Assembly: GCA_940671915.1 (NCBI GenBank)
Contig: CALNVZ010000218.1
Coordinates: 39,602,299 to 39,666,298, forward strand
Length of the DNA stretch: 64,000 nucleotides
Direction of reading: 5' to 3'
Source of the DNA: Paracentrotus lividus
Taxonomy: Eukaryota > Echinodermata > Echinoidea > Camarodonta > Echinidae
Within the stretch, counting starts at the first letter, position 1. Each line of letters starts with the position of its first letter. Positions 1-11,545 of the stretch are shown here, piece by piece. The translations under genes and the position numbers were made by a program. The notes under the pieces were generated by a model. The model was given only the letters and a program-made list of their open reading frames with translations, was not told the DNA's origin and searched no databases.

Positions 1-193
1 TTTGGATTCTACATCAAATTTGACTATAGAAACAACTTGTTTGAAATAACTTTTCAGAAAAAAGTCATTATTTGCCCAACCCTAATATAATCTTCTTGAT
101 ACACTGCATACTTCAATCCTGAAGATTCTATCATGTTTAACTTCATTATACACATGAGTCTTTAAAGCTTTCTCTGTTGATTTGTTCTTTTAG

Positions 194-323
194 GTACGCT
201 AGTCTAGCTGGGATATGCTGTCAACCTAGTGATTATCTTGGCTGTGGATCTGATGAAGTGCTTGTAGGCAGAGCTGGTTATGTGTGTGGTGCTGAGATGT
301 TAACTAAGAAACTAGGGCAACAG
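194..323 (+). CDS. LANCL3-like: LANCL3-like exon (GRAG motif)
   Basis: Acceptor tttag at 189-193 and donor gtcagt at 324. The open frame reads YASLAGICCQ... and contains VGRAGYVCGAEML, the first conserved LanC helix-pair motif. The exon ends in GQQ at phase 0. Confidence 0.85.
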
Positions 324-3300
324 GTCAGTATAATTGCAGATAGGGTAAAGAATAAAATAGCTTTTTAAAAAATAATGATACTGATTTCTTATGATCATTA
401 TAACTGTTGGGTTAATTACGATCCTGCACTTACATGTACCATGCACAATCTCTTCTCCAGGAAGAGCATTCCAAGTAGTCACCTGTTAGGCACACACATG
501 ATAAGCAGACCAAACATTCGCATCATACAGGGTACGGGGCATCCTTTTGTTTCAGACTTATCTTGAAATAAGGATTTTGGACTTGTCCTGAGCCCAGAAA
601 CTAGGACACCCCAACATTTTTTCAGGTGAAATTCAAGGATTGCTCTCAGCAGGAGGAGGGGGAGGGGGGGGGGGGCTAATAATTGTTTATTCATCCAGGA
701 TCACTCTGTTTTTCCCATGATGTAATAGTTTTGCATCCTTAAATGATTTCATCTCTGTTCCTACTTGTTGATTACCTGTTATTAGGTGAATATAATGAAA
801 CAATATGAAAAATATTTCTGTTCCGATTAATGAATGGTTAGATAATCAAATGACAATTAATCTGTTTCTTTTCTCAGGTTTTAAGTGATGAGGTGACTTT
901 CACAATCTGTCGTGCCATAGTAGATTCTGGGAGGAGCTACTCTCATCGGCATAAATCACAATCACCTCTCATGTATGCGTACTACAACACAGAATATTTA
1001 GGTAAGTTTGTCTCCAGTAGACGTGTTGTGGTCGATGAATTGCCTCTTGGTCTACAAATGATCTAATGCCAGTCTCATCTATCCCTCATTGTTTAAACCC
1101 TTTTGTCTACAATCATTTGGTCAAATTGCCACTTCGTCCATTTACCATTTTGTCTAATGTCCATTTGGGCATTACCCATTTTGTCTACTTTCTACATGTT
1201 CTAATACCATTGAGTATTTATGTGTAGATGAATTGGTGATTATTCCCAGATTGTTCATTTGAAAAAATGTGAAAAGTAAGAAGACAAAAGGGAAATGAGA
1301 CCATCTGGACATTAGACTAAATGACATTTAAACTTAGTGAGAAGTAGACGAAGTGATAATTAGACCAAACAGAAATTAGATTTATTTGTCTTATTTCAGT
1401 AGGGTAGCTCCATCAATGATCAAAACATTGTTTTTCATGGAGGCCCTACAAAACATAAAATACAATACAAACCACTAACAAAAAGTTTCGCAAATTGACT
1501 GTAGGCCGTGATAACTTTTCAGGTGTGCTTTAGTTATTCCTGATAGTTAGACTATTGGAAAGATAATTTATTCCCCATTTTATTGATATCTTTTTTGTAA
1601 TGATTGCATCATGCTTCAATGCACAGAATGTCAAAATAAAAAGAAAAGTAAAACGTCAAATGTTGCAAAATGCAATTTTATTGATCAAACTGAATTCCAA
1701 AACTCAACTTTAGGCTATGATAACTTTTGAGGTTTTTTTTATCATTTTTATTGAATTTTATACCATTGCCAAGTTCATTTATTCTTCTTTTCAATGATAC
1801 CTTAATTGCAACAATAGCATTGTTCGTGTATGCACAGAACATCTGAATAATTAAACAAGTCCGAAGTCAAATGTTGCAAACTGAATGCCTATTGCGACTG
1901 TTATTGTCTATTGCGAGTGACTCATTTTGAGCAATAACAATGCATTTCGCAACTTTAAAGTTTTTACTTCGCATTATGTTCGTGAATTATGTGCATTCAA
2001 GCATGATGTTACCATTGCAAATAGGGTATCAATAAAAGAAGATTAAATGAACTTTTCAATGCTACAAAAAGTGATAATGATTAAAACCCATATTAAAATG
2101 TATCGAGGTTCAAAGTTGTGTTACAGAACATTTAAACTTGACATTATCTTTTACTTTGCCTTGTATTCAGCTGGTATTCAGAGGTTCTGTGGGCCCAGGC
2201 ATGACATCACCATGGCAAATTAGGTATCAATAAAAAGAGGAATAAATGATCTTGACAATGGTATAAAATTCCATGAAAATTATAAAATACCCCAAAAGTC
2301 ATCAGGGTCTAAATTGGCGTTGCGGAACTTCAATGTGATCAATAAAGTGCATTTTACAACATTTAACTTTTTTACTTTTCCCCATATTCTGATAATCTGT
2401 GCATTGAAGCATGACACAATCATTACAAATATGATATCAATAAAAAGGGGAATAAATCATCTTTCCAACGATATGAATATCAGGAATAACGAAAGCGTAT
2501 ATAAAAAGTTATCATGGCCCAAAGTCGATTTGCGTAACTTTTTGGGAGGGGTTTATATACAAACATTCAAATTGACATACTGGAACTAAGGACTTTACCT
2601 CAAACAAAATATCATACCTTTTTTGGTCAGTGAAATAACAAAAGAACACAACACAATGGACCAGACTAACAATTTGAACGAATATGGCGCCAGAACAAAT
2701 AAGAAAATGAGGATATTGAAAGAGCATTTTTAACATGGTTTGGCAAACTATTCCAAATTACTGCACCTTCATATGAAAAACTGTTCTTTCCCATCTGAGT
2801 TTTAATTTTTGGTAAAATCAAACCTAAATTTTCCGCACTGCGTGTTCTATGTCCATGAACTGATTGAGACTTTGTAAACATATCTAAGATATAAATTGGT
2901 GTTTGACTTTGAAAAACAGAATAAATCATTTTACATTGAGAAAATTTCCACCTATCTTGGATAGTTACCCACTTAAGTTTATTAAGATTTTGTTGAGTTG
3001 GGGTTCGTATATCTGTTCCAACAATTACTCTGGCCATTTTCTTATGTTGTTTAACAATTACATCTTCAACATTTTGAGAACAATGAGACCATGCATTACA
3101 ACAGTATTCAAATAATGGTAAAATTAATGCATTGGCAAGGAGCTTTAGTGCTTCAAAAGGTAAGTATCGTTTTGAATGACCAAGTAATAATAATATTCTT
3201 GATCCTATATTTTTACTTGTTTTTGTTACATGTTCTTTCCAATTTAGTGATGGGTCTAGCCAAACCCCTAAGTATTTAAAGGTATAAACCTGAGTTATTT

Positions 3301-6300
3301 GAAATTGTTTGAGTTCAATGCAAATATCATTTTCAAGTTTAGCAAGTTTCATTTGTGAACCAAATAACATAAATTCAGTTTTGAATGGTTTAATGCCAAA
3401 TTATTTTCTTCAATCCACTCTTTGACTACCGGTAATTTTATATCAAAATTCAACGCAGTTTCAATGTCCTCACATTTTTTAGCACTATAAAACAACACAG
3501 CATCATCTGCATATAACATTATTTTACATTTAGATACTACTTTTGGAAGATCATTTACCATGATAGTAAACAATAGCAGGCCTAGATTGGCACCCTGGGG
3601 CACACCTGACACACCCCAACCAGATTCATTTTCCCCCCAATACCACTTTTTGTTTCCGATCTTTTAAATAATCTAAAAACCAATTTAATTCTTGGCCCTG
3701 TATACCATATTTACATAGTTTTTCCAATAATATTTTTCGATCTACAGAGTCGAAAGCTTTGCACAGGTCAATAAAGACCACACCAGTCATTCGACCCATA
3801 TCCATTTGTCGAGAAATATAGTAAAAAAAATAGGTTAAAACAGTATGATAGTTTTAGTAGACAAGATGGGTTAAGGCGATGTGGTATTAGACAATCAGAT
3901 AATTAGACCATGTGCTAGTAGACCAAGTGGATATAATCCTTGTTGTCACACTCATATTAGCTTTGAGAACATGAGTTGGCTGTGAGCTATGAGCTTTGTG
4001 ATATTAAAGATGTATTATTTTTTTTACCCCAAAAGAGTATGTTTCTTTATAGTCAGCATCTTGAATGATATTCAATCAGAAAATGTGTTGTATGTATCAT
4101 TATTCATTCTTGACCATATTGTGTTGCTTTGATTCAGGTGCTGCACATGGTCTCTCTGGGATTGTTCAGATGCTCCTCAACTACCCGACCTTTGTCAAGT
4201 CAGACCCCACCATCGAGGCAGACGTTAGAAGAACAGTGGACTACCTCATCTCATGCCGATCGGCCGATTACAACATACCCCCTACGGTAGCAGAATGTGC
4301 ACAACAACGCCCCCCTGAACACCAGCTAGTACATTGGTGTCACGGTGCACCGGGTAAGGCTACTATAAGATTATACCCCCAGAAATAGGGTTAGTTGTCC
4401 AGCTAAATTTTCAAGGGAAGTTGTCCTAGAACTAGATTTATACCCCCTACGGTAGCAGAGTGTGCGCAACAACACCCCCCCCCCTGAACACCAGCTAGGT
4501 AAACATTGGATGTTCATTGGTGGACCGGGTAAAGCCACTATTACAACATAACCCCTACGGTAGCAGAGTGTGGAAACAATGCCCTCCTGAACACCAGCTA
4601 GTACATTGGTGTCATGGTGCTCCGAGTAAGGTTGCCCTCCTGAACACCAGCTGGTATATTAAAGGGACGTATAATTGATAAAACATGGGGAAAACACCTT
4701 ATCTCGGATGAAATAATAACATTCCAATCAGAGCCTGAGGCGTGTTGCGTAATCTTCAGCGCCAACCCGTCTGGAGTTAATCCGGTTAATCCTTCATGGC
4801 TAGGCTAACTAACCTATGTTTTGTTTTTGAAGTGGAGCATTATACAAGTCCTCTCTTTGAATTTATTCGGAGAGACCCGTTGAGAGTCTTTAAACTAAGA
4901 ATTGTTGAGGACTCGAGAATCCCAAGCTACTGACCCTATTTACTGACTGAATTCGGTCAACTTCGTCATGTTCGTGCTGTCCGAATGTTAATCCCCAGTA
5001 GGCCGACCCATGTGTAAGCCACTGTCGATTGTGTACGAGTCAATGGAGCTCAGGAAAAACGCGCATTCCCCACGATCTCCGACTTTCAGGGCCCTTTAAT
5101 GTTACGGAGCACCAGTTAACCCTAGAAAGTCGGGGAAGGGGCGGATTCTGCCCCCCCCCCCCTCGACGTTTCGTGCAAGATCTTGGTAATGCATAAAGCT
5201 GTCGGCAGGCCATTTCATAACTTACTTCTTTCAAGTCTTGCACAACTTTGTGATGTCCAGGTACGCGGTTCTATAGTTACGCAACATTTTGTACATGCTC
5301 ATCAGACTGAAAATTGCTCAAAACGTGATTTTGTGAACAAATCCAATACAAATGTATTTCAAGTCAATATTCACAAATGTATGATCATTTTTGCTTCTAC
5401 TGCTTCAAATCAATTAAATTTTGGTTCTTTGTGGTCATGATAATGTCACCGACAATTTTCATTTTCATTTTCAAAAGAATGAAAAACAAAAAGTCAAAAA
5501 ACAAAGAAATACATAAGAAATTATAAAAACAATGAAATAAAAAAAATGAAATTTGATACGGAATTTTTTGAAAAATGCATTACATCAGAATCTTACGAAG
5601 AGTTTATAAATAAAAAATTAGCAGCTTTAGAGCTTTATTTAATGAGTTAGAGCAATGTGTAAATTTATGCATAAATTAGCATAATTAAGAACATTTGAAC
5701 ATGCAATTTTGGAGATTACGTCCTGGGTGACGTGTATGATAATTTCGTCGTGATCGCACGGTCTACAGCCGAGATCTGCAGAGAAATGTTCTTCCAGCAG
5801 ACAACTGCTCTAAGGGAGCTGTCCTCTGGGGAACTCATGTCTTCGGCATGTCTTACAAATAATTTTGTAATATTATATTTCCTTATATGTATATTTTATG
5901 ATTGTGTATGATATATTATGTTTGTTTGTTTTTTACCTTGTAAAAAATTTTGTAATTCGGCCTTTGGCCGCGATGAAATTTTTCATGAATAAACCATTTC
6001 AAATCAAATCAAATCAAATCAAATCAAACTTGTAAGGTGGCAGTGGTCCCCAGGGGAGCTCTCATAGAATCATATAAAGACATAATGGATACTTTATTGG
6101 AAGTTATTTGTGTTCTTTCTTTCAGGTGTGATCTACCTATTTGCCAAGGCGTTCCTCCTGTGCGAAAGACCATGCATCAATTGCAAGCAGAAAATGTGCG
6201 GACCTGACATGGCAGAAAGCGGACTCTTTCAGGAAAGCCCTGGGGATCTGTCATGGGATAGCGGGCAACGGGTACGTCTTCTCTAATAACCTACCGCTAC

Positions 6301-6492
6301 GAATTTGTAGTTCATGCCATCCGAGCGCTCCAGTTCTCAGAGTTTCTTGCGACGGAGGAGTTTGTGAAAGGGGCTCGTTGTCCTGATGGCTCCATTTAGT
6401 CCTCTTTGAGGGTTGGGGCTTGGTGCTGTTCTGCCTTCTCACTTGATCTTCTCCAACCTACAATGCAGAGTCCCCATTCTGATGTTTTCTAA
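194..6492 (+). CDS. LANCL3-like: LanC-like protein, LANCL3-type (5'-partial gene, four visible exons)
   Basis: LanC-like proteins are eukaryotic relatives of the lanthionine cyclase LanC: an alpha/alpha barrel with a zinc site. Visible exons are 194-323, 878-1001, 4138-4353 and 6126-6492. They encode the diagnostic LanC motifs in order: VGRAGY, the PLMYAYY..TEYLGAAHGLS block, HWCHGAPG (zinc Cys) and GICHGIAGNGYVF (zinc Cys-His). The GTEYLGAAHGL-type block and the terminal DLLQPT..DVF resemble LANCL3 more than LANCL1/2 (family knowledge). Phases agree across all joins: a split Arg codon at 194, Gly split at 1001/4138 and Gly split at 4353/6126. The N-terminal exons lie left of the window. The last exon needs four frame changes, so the gene is either decaying or mis-sequenced. 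Intron 3 holds an antisense retroelement and partial copies of exon 3. Confidence 0.85.
878..1001 (+). CDS. LANCL3-like: LANCL3-like exon (PLMYAYY-TEYLG)
   Basis: Acceptor ttctcag ends at 877 and donor gtaagt starts at 1002. It starts VLSDEVTFTICRAI and ends PLMYAYYNTEYL plus the first base of the Gly codon of GAAHGL. Confidence 0.87.
1018..1390. repeat. GTCTAAT-motif array (mirrored)
   Basis: About 370 bases in LANCL3-like intron 2 in which degenerate 15-20-base units built on (t)ggtctaat / tttgtctaat are followed by the reverse-complement form (attagacnaaatgg). Similar arrays recur at 3865-3945, 6515-6905, 8490-8905, 17865-17935, 18410-18570, 36030-36180, 57400-57810 and 59575-59700. Confidence 0.8.
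1440..2590. repeat. Mirrored array of ~215-base repeat units
   Basis: Degenerate units containing gataactttt(c/g)aggt, a caatgatacc-like core and a gcaacattt-type end run forward from about 1480 to 1890. Units in the opposite orientation (gcaactttaaag, gcattcaagcatgatg, ggtatcaataaaa) run from about 1925 to 2560. No protein homology was seen. Confidence 0.6.
2640..3830 (-). mobile_element. 5'-truncated non-LTR retrotransposon (Jockey/CR1-like reverse transcriptase)
   Basis: Read on the minus strand, three collinear pieces form the C-terminal half of a non-LTR reverse transcriptase. About 3830-3640 has FIDLCKAFDSVDR. 3612-3349 has SGVPQGANLG...FTIMVNDLP and the catalytic YADDAVLFY. 3370-2666 has the thumb/C-terminal part with YTFKYLGVWLD and WNSLPNHVK. 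The pieces are in different frames, so it is dead. It lies antisense inside LANCL3-like intron 3. The first part of the element, including any endonuclease, is missing. Confidence 0.88.
4138..4353 (+). CDS. LANCL3-like: LANCL3-like exon (GAAHGL and HWCHGAPG zinc motif)
   Basis: Acceptor gattcag ends at 4137 and donor gtaagg starts at 4354. It opens with GAAHGLSGIVQML and ends with QLVHWCHGAP plus the first base of Gly. The Cys of HWCHG is a zinc ligand in the LanC fold. The reading frame is intact. The 3' part of this exon recurs twice just downstream (4440-4633). Confidence 0.9.
4440..4545 (+). repeat. Partial copy 1 of LANCL3-like exon 3
   Basis: Repeats the last ~80 bases of the exon at 4138-4353 and its donor, with small indels (a longer C run at 4475-4484 and a rearranged stretch before the donor-like ccgggtaaag). 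Confidence 0.8.
4546..4656 (+). repeat. Partial copies 2 and 3 of LANCL3-like exon 3
   Basis: Copy 2 (4546-4633) again covers the exon end and can still encode PPEHQLVHWCHGAP, followed by a gtaagg donor at 4625. The preceding base is a instead of g, which would turn the split Gly into Ser. A third fragment (4634-4656) repeats only the ccctcctgaacaccagctgg part. Confidence 0.75.
5148..5790. mobile_element. C/G-tract-bounded repeat, copy A
   Basis: Begins with a C10+ tract followed by a tcgacgtttcgtgcaag-like start and ends near acagccgagatctgcag. It is diverged but collinear with the two copies at 47475-48102 and 48459-49080: shared caagtcttgcac, tacgcggttc, caaagaaatacataagaa and ttagagca blocks. 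No ORF. Confidence 0.65.
5800..6027 (+). mobile_element. 3' end of a non-LTR retrotransposon with (CAAAT)n tail
   Basis: AT-rich 3'-UTR-like sequence with a cggcctttggccg hairpin, an aataaa signal (5990-5995) and a tail of repeated caaat pentamers (about 6000-6027). Short simple-repeat tails of this kind are typical of CR1/RTE-like insertions. It sits about 100 bases upstream of the LANCL3-like last exon. Confidence 0.6.
6126..6492 (+). pseudogene. LANCL3-like: LANCL3-like last exon, with four apparent frameshifts
   Basis: Acceptor tttcag ends at 6125. The exon starts GVIYLFAKAFLLCE in frame 2. Homology then moves to frame 0 (RKCADLTWQK, GICHGIAGNGYVF; shift near 6150-6180), to frame 1 near 6285 (YRYEFVVHAIRALQF...EEFVKGARCPDG), to frame 0 near 6397 (LFEGWG), and back to frame 1 near 6435 (DLLQPT...DVF, stop taa 6490-6492). 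All expected LanC C-terminal blocks are present and in order, so the exon is collinear but broken. Either the assembly has uncorrected indels or this copy is a recent pseudogene. The zinc Cys-His pair is in the second segment. Confidence 0.75.
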
Positions 6493-6514
6493 TATTTCTC
6501 ATTGTCGGACATTT

Positions 6515-6910
6515 GTTTGGTGAATAGCCACTTGGTCTACTCCACATTGTCTTATGGCCGTTTCTAGTTACATCTCAGATTGTCCAATTCTTTTTTGTCT
6601 ATAACCGTTTGGCTTAATTGCCATCAGCTCATTTACTATTGTGTCTTAATTTTGGCTATTCTCATTTGTGTCCAACAATCCACTTGATCTAACACCCCTA
6701 AGTTCTACCTTTTTAGATGAATGGTAATGACCCAATCTCTCATTTGACTAAAATGGAGAGTAGCGGAGGTACGAACGAACTAGTGGCATTAGACCATCTG
6801 GACATTAGACTGAATGACAATTCGCCATGATGAATATTACCGACAACGATATTTGGACTTAACAGAATTACCATGTTGTGAGTTGACCAAATGGGGTTTG
6901 CCCGTTGGTG
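6515..6910. repeat. GTCTAAT-motif array (mirrored)
   Basis: The first half has ttggtctac/ttgtctaat-type units. The second half has attagaccatctgg/attagactgaatgac units in the opposite sense. It lies just 3' of the LANCL3-like stop. Confidence 0.7.
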
Positions 6911-8085
6911 AGTTTCTTATCTTTGTTAGCAGTTAGGTTAATTTTTTGTTATTGTTAGGGTAACACGGGAAGCAGAAAGGGGCTTATTTTTATTTACATG
7001 TGATAAGTACCACTACGTTCAATTTTCTTTCTTTTTTTTGGGGGGGGGGGGGATTGGAGGGTTGTTGAATTGTGTATATGGAAAGAGCTCTCTAACCTCT
7101 CCAAATTTGAAAGTTGAAAGCATATTTACAAAAGAATGGTTTTAAACAAATCAAACAATGACTAAGAAAGTTAGAAGTATTCTACCTGTTATATAGATAG
7201 CTAAATGAAGCTAATTTGAAGCTCAAATATGTATTTTAGTAAATAAAAAGATAATTGTGTGACAACTCCAGTTTGTTGTATGTTTGTTGACAAGTTAAAA
7301 TGCCATAAGATTCCTTCATTAAGGGAGGTGATAATATATCGAGGACGTCCAATAGGAATGGTATTTTGTGAAATGCTTACATATTTACAGAGTTATTTGT
7401 CAAAATCTTATATCATTTTTTATAGGAAATATCTTGCATATAAACTACTTTCTCAGCATTACTTCCAAATACTGTACAATTGTATTCAAAAGGGTGACAT
7501 GTCATTTGCTCCTACGACTATTGCTCCAGGCTTTTTTTTTTCTGAAATGTAGAGTGAGAGTTTATGTTTTATTGTTTGAAGTTAGTCCTTCGATGAGATT
7601 ATGTAGTTTACTGCAGAGCAACTGTTGCCATAGCAAACGTCATTGAATCTTTCTAAAAACAATAGTTCTGGGCCAATGGCATCTTTGAATGAAGACAGTG
7701 AATAGAGGCCTCTGTTTCACATATGATACCGGCCTAGTTAAATATTTATTTATGATACTAGTAAATGACATTTATGAGTAGGCTAGGGATAGACTGCCTG
7801 TGTATATTCTGAATTCTAAAAAGATCTCCTTGTACATAATATTTAAAAAATTACTTCCATCCTGACATTTGTCATCTTAATTATATTTACACAAATGTCT
7901 CTCAAGCTACTGGTGTTGATTGAACATTATGGCGTTAATGAAAATCCTTCTAAATGCTATTTCAACTGAATGTATACTCAATTTCGACTACTGTATGAAT
8001 GTATGAATGTTTTGATCTTTTCTTCAACCCTGCCTTTGTAATTCAGGCATTCCACTATCCTTGCACTGCATAGTGGGTTCAGTTG
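6911..8085. other. Intergenic AT-rich DNA, no gene seen
   Basis: Contains only a T/G homopolymer junction near 7030-7052 and short spurious ORFs without recognisable motifs. Confidence 0.6.
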
Positions 8086-8109
8086 CACCAGGCACACTCA
8101 CTCACTCAC

Positions 8110-8495
8110 TCACACTGAGGATGCTCTGTCTTCATCGTAGGGCTTATCCCTCTGAAGACAAGATAGCTACCATTGTGCAAGCTGTTCAAACTGCAGTGTA
8201 CACAGCCGAGTGTGTTTTCTGGTGATCATATTTGATTGACCCAAGATGTGCTATAACATGAAAGTTATTCCACTAACCGCATCTGGAAGTAGATTTTCTC
8301 TAGATCCATCTGTTTCTTGTCCTTGATGTCCAACTGTCTTGTTGAATTTGGTTTTTGGGGGTTTCCCTAAGTTTTTCCCATAAAATTTGGGGACATTTAA
8401 CAGAGAATCACGGCACTGCAGTTTGAACAGCTTGCGCAATTGTAGCTCTCTGTCTTCAGAGGGGATTACGATGAAGACAGAGCAGCCTCGGTCTA
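8110..8495. mobile_element. Inverted-repeat element (~85-bp arms)
   Basis: The stretch 8115-8205 (ggatgctctgtcttcatcgt ... gcaagctgttcaaactgcag) returns as its reverse complement at about 8410-8490. The central ~200 bases hold no ORF. A MITE-like hairpin. Confidence 0.7.
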
Positions 8496-8905
8496 GTCCA
8501 CTTGGTCTAACTGCAGTTTGGCCAATTCTTTGATTGTCTAATACCACTTGGGCTAAACCTAGTAGGTCTACTAACAAATTTGGTCTAATGCATACCTGGT
8601 CTAAATCTCACTTGGTCTAATGACCACTTGGTCTGATTGCCAATTCGTCTAATAGAAAAATGGCCTACTTGCATTTTCGTCTAATTCCAAAATGAATATT
8701 TAGTCAATACCAGTTTGTTGCAGGAATTGACAAAGTGGTGTTAGACCAAATGGACATTGCAAGAAATGGGAATTGTACAAAACTGTAAATGGGCAAAGTG
8801 GCAATTAGACCAAAAGATTATTAGACGAACTGGTCATTGACGAAATGGAATTAGACCACGTGGGATGAGACCGAAGGGACATTAGTCAAAGTGGGTTTGG
8901 CAATT
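8490..8905. repeat. GTCTAAT-motif array (mirrored)
   Basis: Dense ggtctaat/cgtctaat units up to about 8690. After about 8735 the units are in reverse complement (gttagaccaaatggacatt and variants). One of the clearest examples of the family. Confidence 0.8.
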
Positions 8906-9760
8906 TAACACTCTTTCTGGGGATATTGGTCAGGATCTTCCTTGACAAAACAACCTGGTTTTGAATCCATGCGATCAAATAAAGTCAACTTTGTGTAGAT
9001 CAAATATGTTTGGACTGATGAAATACATGTAGCCTTGATTTAGAAAAAAATTCAAATTATCATGAGTTCAAAATGTATATAAAGCAAAGATGATTGAAAA
9101 TACCTTCCACATAGGTCATTATCCAACGTAGGCAAGGTCGACTACTTCTAATTCTCTTCATATTCTGTGGGCTGTCACCATTATATATTTTTAGATGAGT
9201 GTGTGCTTATATGAGATGATCAACATCTTTAATACTTTTCTGAACATTAATATTCATTGTTCTGTCTAAAATCAGACTCAATGATTAATTAATTGCCATT
9301 TCTTGTGCTCCACCCATTGAGGATTAATGCAAGATTAGAAAGTAGAACATCTCTCTTGTTGACTGTTTGTTAAAGTCATCGCATAAATAATTTGATTAAT
9401 TGACAATGATACAATTGATTTATTTGTTTCACCTTCAAATGAAAATGATTCATGGCAACCTTGTTTGACAATCATGCTTTGTTTAAAACATTTTTCAATT
9501 GGTTTTACTTGATTTTTTTTTTTACAAGTTGAACATTCATCAATGGGAAAACATTTACATTATGACAATCTTTAAACAGCTCATGTAAATATTTTTATGT
9601 CCTGATATTTATCTTGTGAATTTTTGTGTCTGTTAACGAAAATTGCCAAAACAGCTGTTTTCTACACAGCATATACGGACCCTCAATTGAAATATGACAG
9701 CGGCGTCACCATTACTGTTGATATACCTTTGCTCCACACGAGGCTCCATATCTTGTAACC
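8906..9760. other. Intergenic DNA, no gene seen
   Basis: AT-rich, no convincing ORF, promoter or RNA gene recognised. Confidence 0.5.
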
Positions 9761-9765
9761 TCCTC

Positions 9766-10182
9766 GGGCTGCAAAATTTTTATTCCCAAACAGGTTTATC
9801 TATTGCACTAAAATCCTTCCCACTGATTGGTTAAAGGATTAAGATTTAAGAATATTCATGATTGAGCTACATAATAGGGTTTATTTATCAGAGTATGCCT
9901 CATGAATTTAGAGCAATTTTGAACGCATCTGTCACCTCGACTGATGTGGCGATTTGGATAAGACCTTGCATATTCCCAATGCTGACACGGTCAAGTTCAT
10001 GCGTTCCAAACCTGGAATGGACTTTTGATAGAGTTATATTGTGTTGTTTAAAAATGGAGGGACTTTGATGTACGGACCCCACGCATATCATTTCAAGAAA
10101 TAAAACCTAATCTCTGAACCAATTAGTGGAGAGGATTTCAGGGCAATAGATAAATCTGTTTGGGAATAAAAATTTCGCCCCC
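9766..10182. mobile_element. Inverted-repeat element (~68-bp arms)
   Basis: The arm at 9766-9835 (aaaatttttattcccaaaca, then atctattgc and ccactgattggtt) pairs with 10118-10182 (aaccaattagtgg ... tgtttgggaataaaaatttc). The inner 280 bases carry only short ORFs. MITE-like. Confidence 0.75.
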
Positions 10183-11090
10183 AGGCAACCTGACATATCG
10201 ACAAGATTTACCAGCTGCTAAGGTCTACATAAATTACATTATTATTGTTCTTTCATCATTTCTAGATAGTACATAATCTTATTTGACGATTGCATTCTCA
10301 TTAATGATTGCAACAGTAGGAATAGTTTCTGTAGGTATTGAATGTAACAATCTATTTGACATGGTGCTCTTATAAACAAATACCAATGCATTTATTCAAC
10401 CTGAGAAAGTAACCAACTAAGAATGCTGGGTCAAAACAAGGTCACACGAGGTCATGCACAGGTTACTCACAATAACTATGTATCATGTTCAACATCACAA
10501 TCAATTTGTTCCTCTATTTCGAGCAAAATTATGACGTTACAATATAAATGATTAAATTGGTTTGAACTTTCAGTTTTGTGTATAGAATTTTTGTTTAATG
10601 TTTTTTTTTTTTCCTTTGTGACTTAGATTCATGAAATCTTTAATTTTGAATTCACCTGCTCTGTGTGTATTGTTCATTGATATTATGATAAAAAAATAAT
10701 CATAGACATATTGAATTGAAGACTTTACTTTACATAATGCTCGTATTCTGAACAATATTTGTATTCTGGGTATAAAGCAATTTTTATTCTGCCGGGTACA
10801 GATGCCTGTCATGTACACTTTGGTAAAGCTATTTGTATTTCTGTATTCCAATTTAAAAGTGAACAAAGTTTCTGGTTGCCACTGTCCCCTGGGCTACTGT
10901 TGAATTTGAGCAGTGTTACATGTGAGATTGTTAATTAGATAACTTGAGTGGACTTTCGTATTTTAATGAGAAACACACATAGGAGTATAAGACTATATGA
11001 ATTGATAGAATATTTTAGAAATAGATTTCTTGTTATTGACATTCATAGGTTTCTTCTGTTTTGAAACATTTTTGGTCAATGCTTAGGGCA

Positions 11091-11545
11091 AATGAAGGAG
11101 AAGTCCACCCTAAACTGAAGCTGTTTTTAGTTATAAGTAGAAAAACAAGGAAGCACATCATTGAAGGTTGTAAAAAGCAAATGAAAACAAGTCGAGTTTT
11201 TAAAGTTTTAATTTGCTGACCTTACTTGCAAGGCCCTCTCCCATGTGTTCTGTTTACAGTGGATTCCATCAATTTTTGCAGAAGAATATCATTGATTTAC
11301 CTGTAAATAAATTAAATTATCAGACACATTTTTAGATGTGTTTATGCTTGTATGAAATAGATGTATTCTTTCATCATGAACAATGAACAATGGAAATTAC
11401 ACCACACATCCAGTTTAGAATTCATAACTTTGTTATCCTTTTATGATTTTTCTGTTGTTGTAAAACCTTTACTGACACGTTTCTCTCTTTTTCCTGCTTG
11501 TTTTGAATAAACAGACTCAATTTATGGGTTGACTTCTCCTTATGA
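11091..11545. mobile_element. MITE with AAGGAGAAGTCNACCC termini
   Basis: Left end gaaggagaagtccaccct at about 11095 and right end gggttgacttctcctt at about 11527-11542 are inverted repeats. Internal blocks (atgtgttctgt, gcagaagaatat, acctgt) match the longer element at 34730-35228, so it is a diverged family member. Confidence 0.65.

Noticed and set aside
2314-3279. Small plus-strand ORFs overlapping the RT region
   Set aside because: Antisense to the reverse-transcriptase fragments, no motif.
9862-10068. Overlapping ~65-residue ORFs on both strands
   Set aside because: They lie in the inner part of a MITE-like inverted repeat; no protein similarity.
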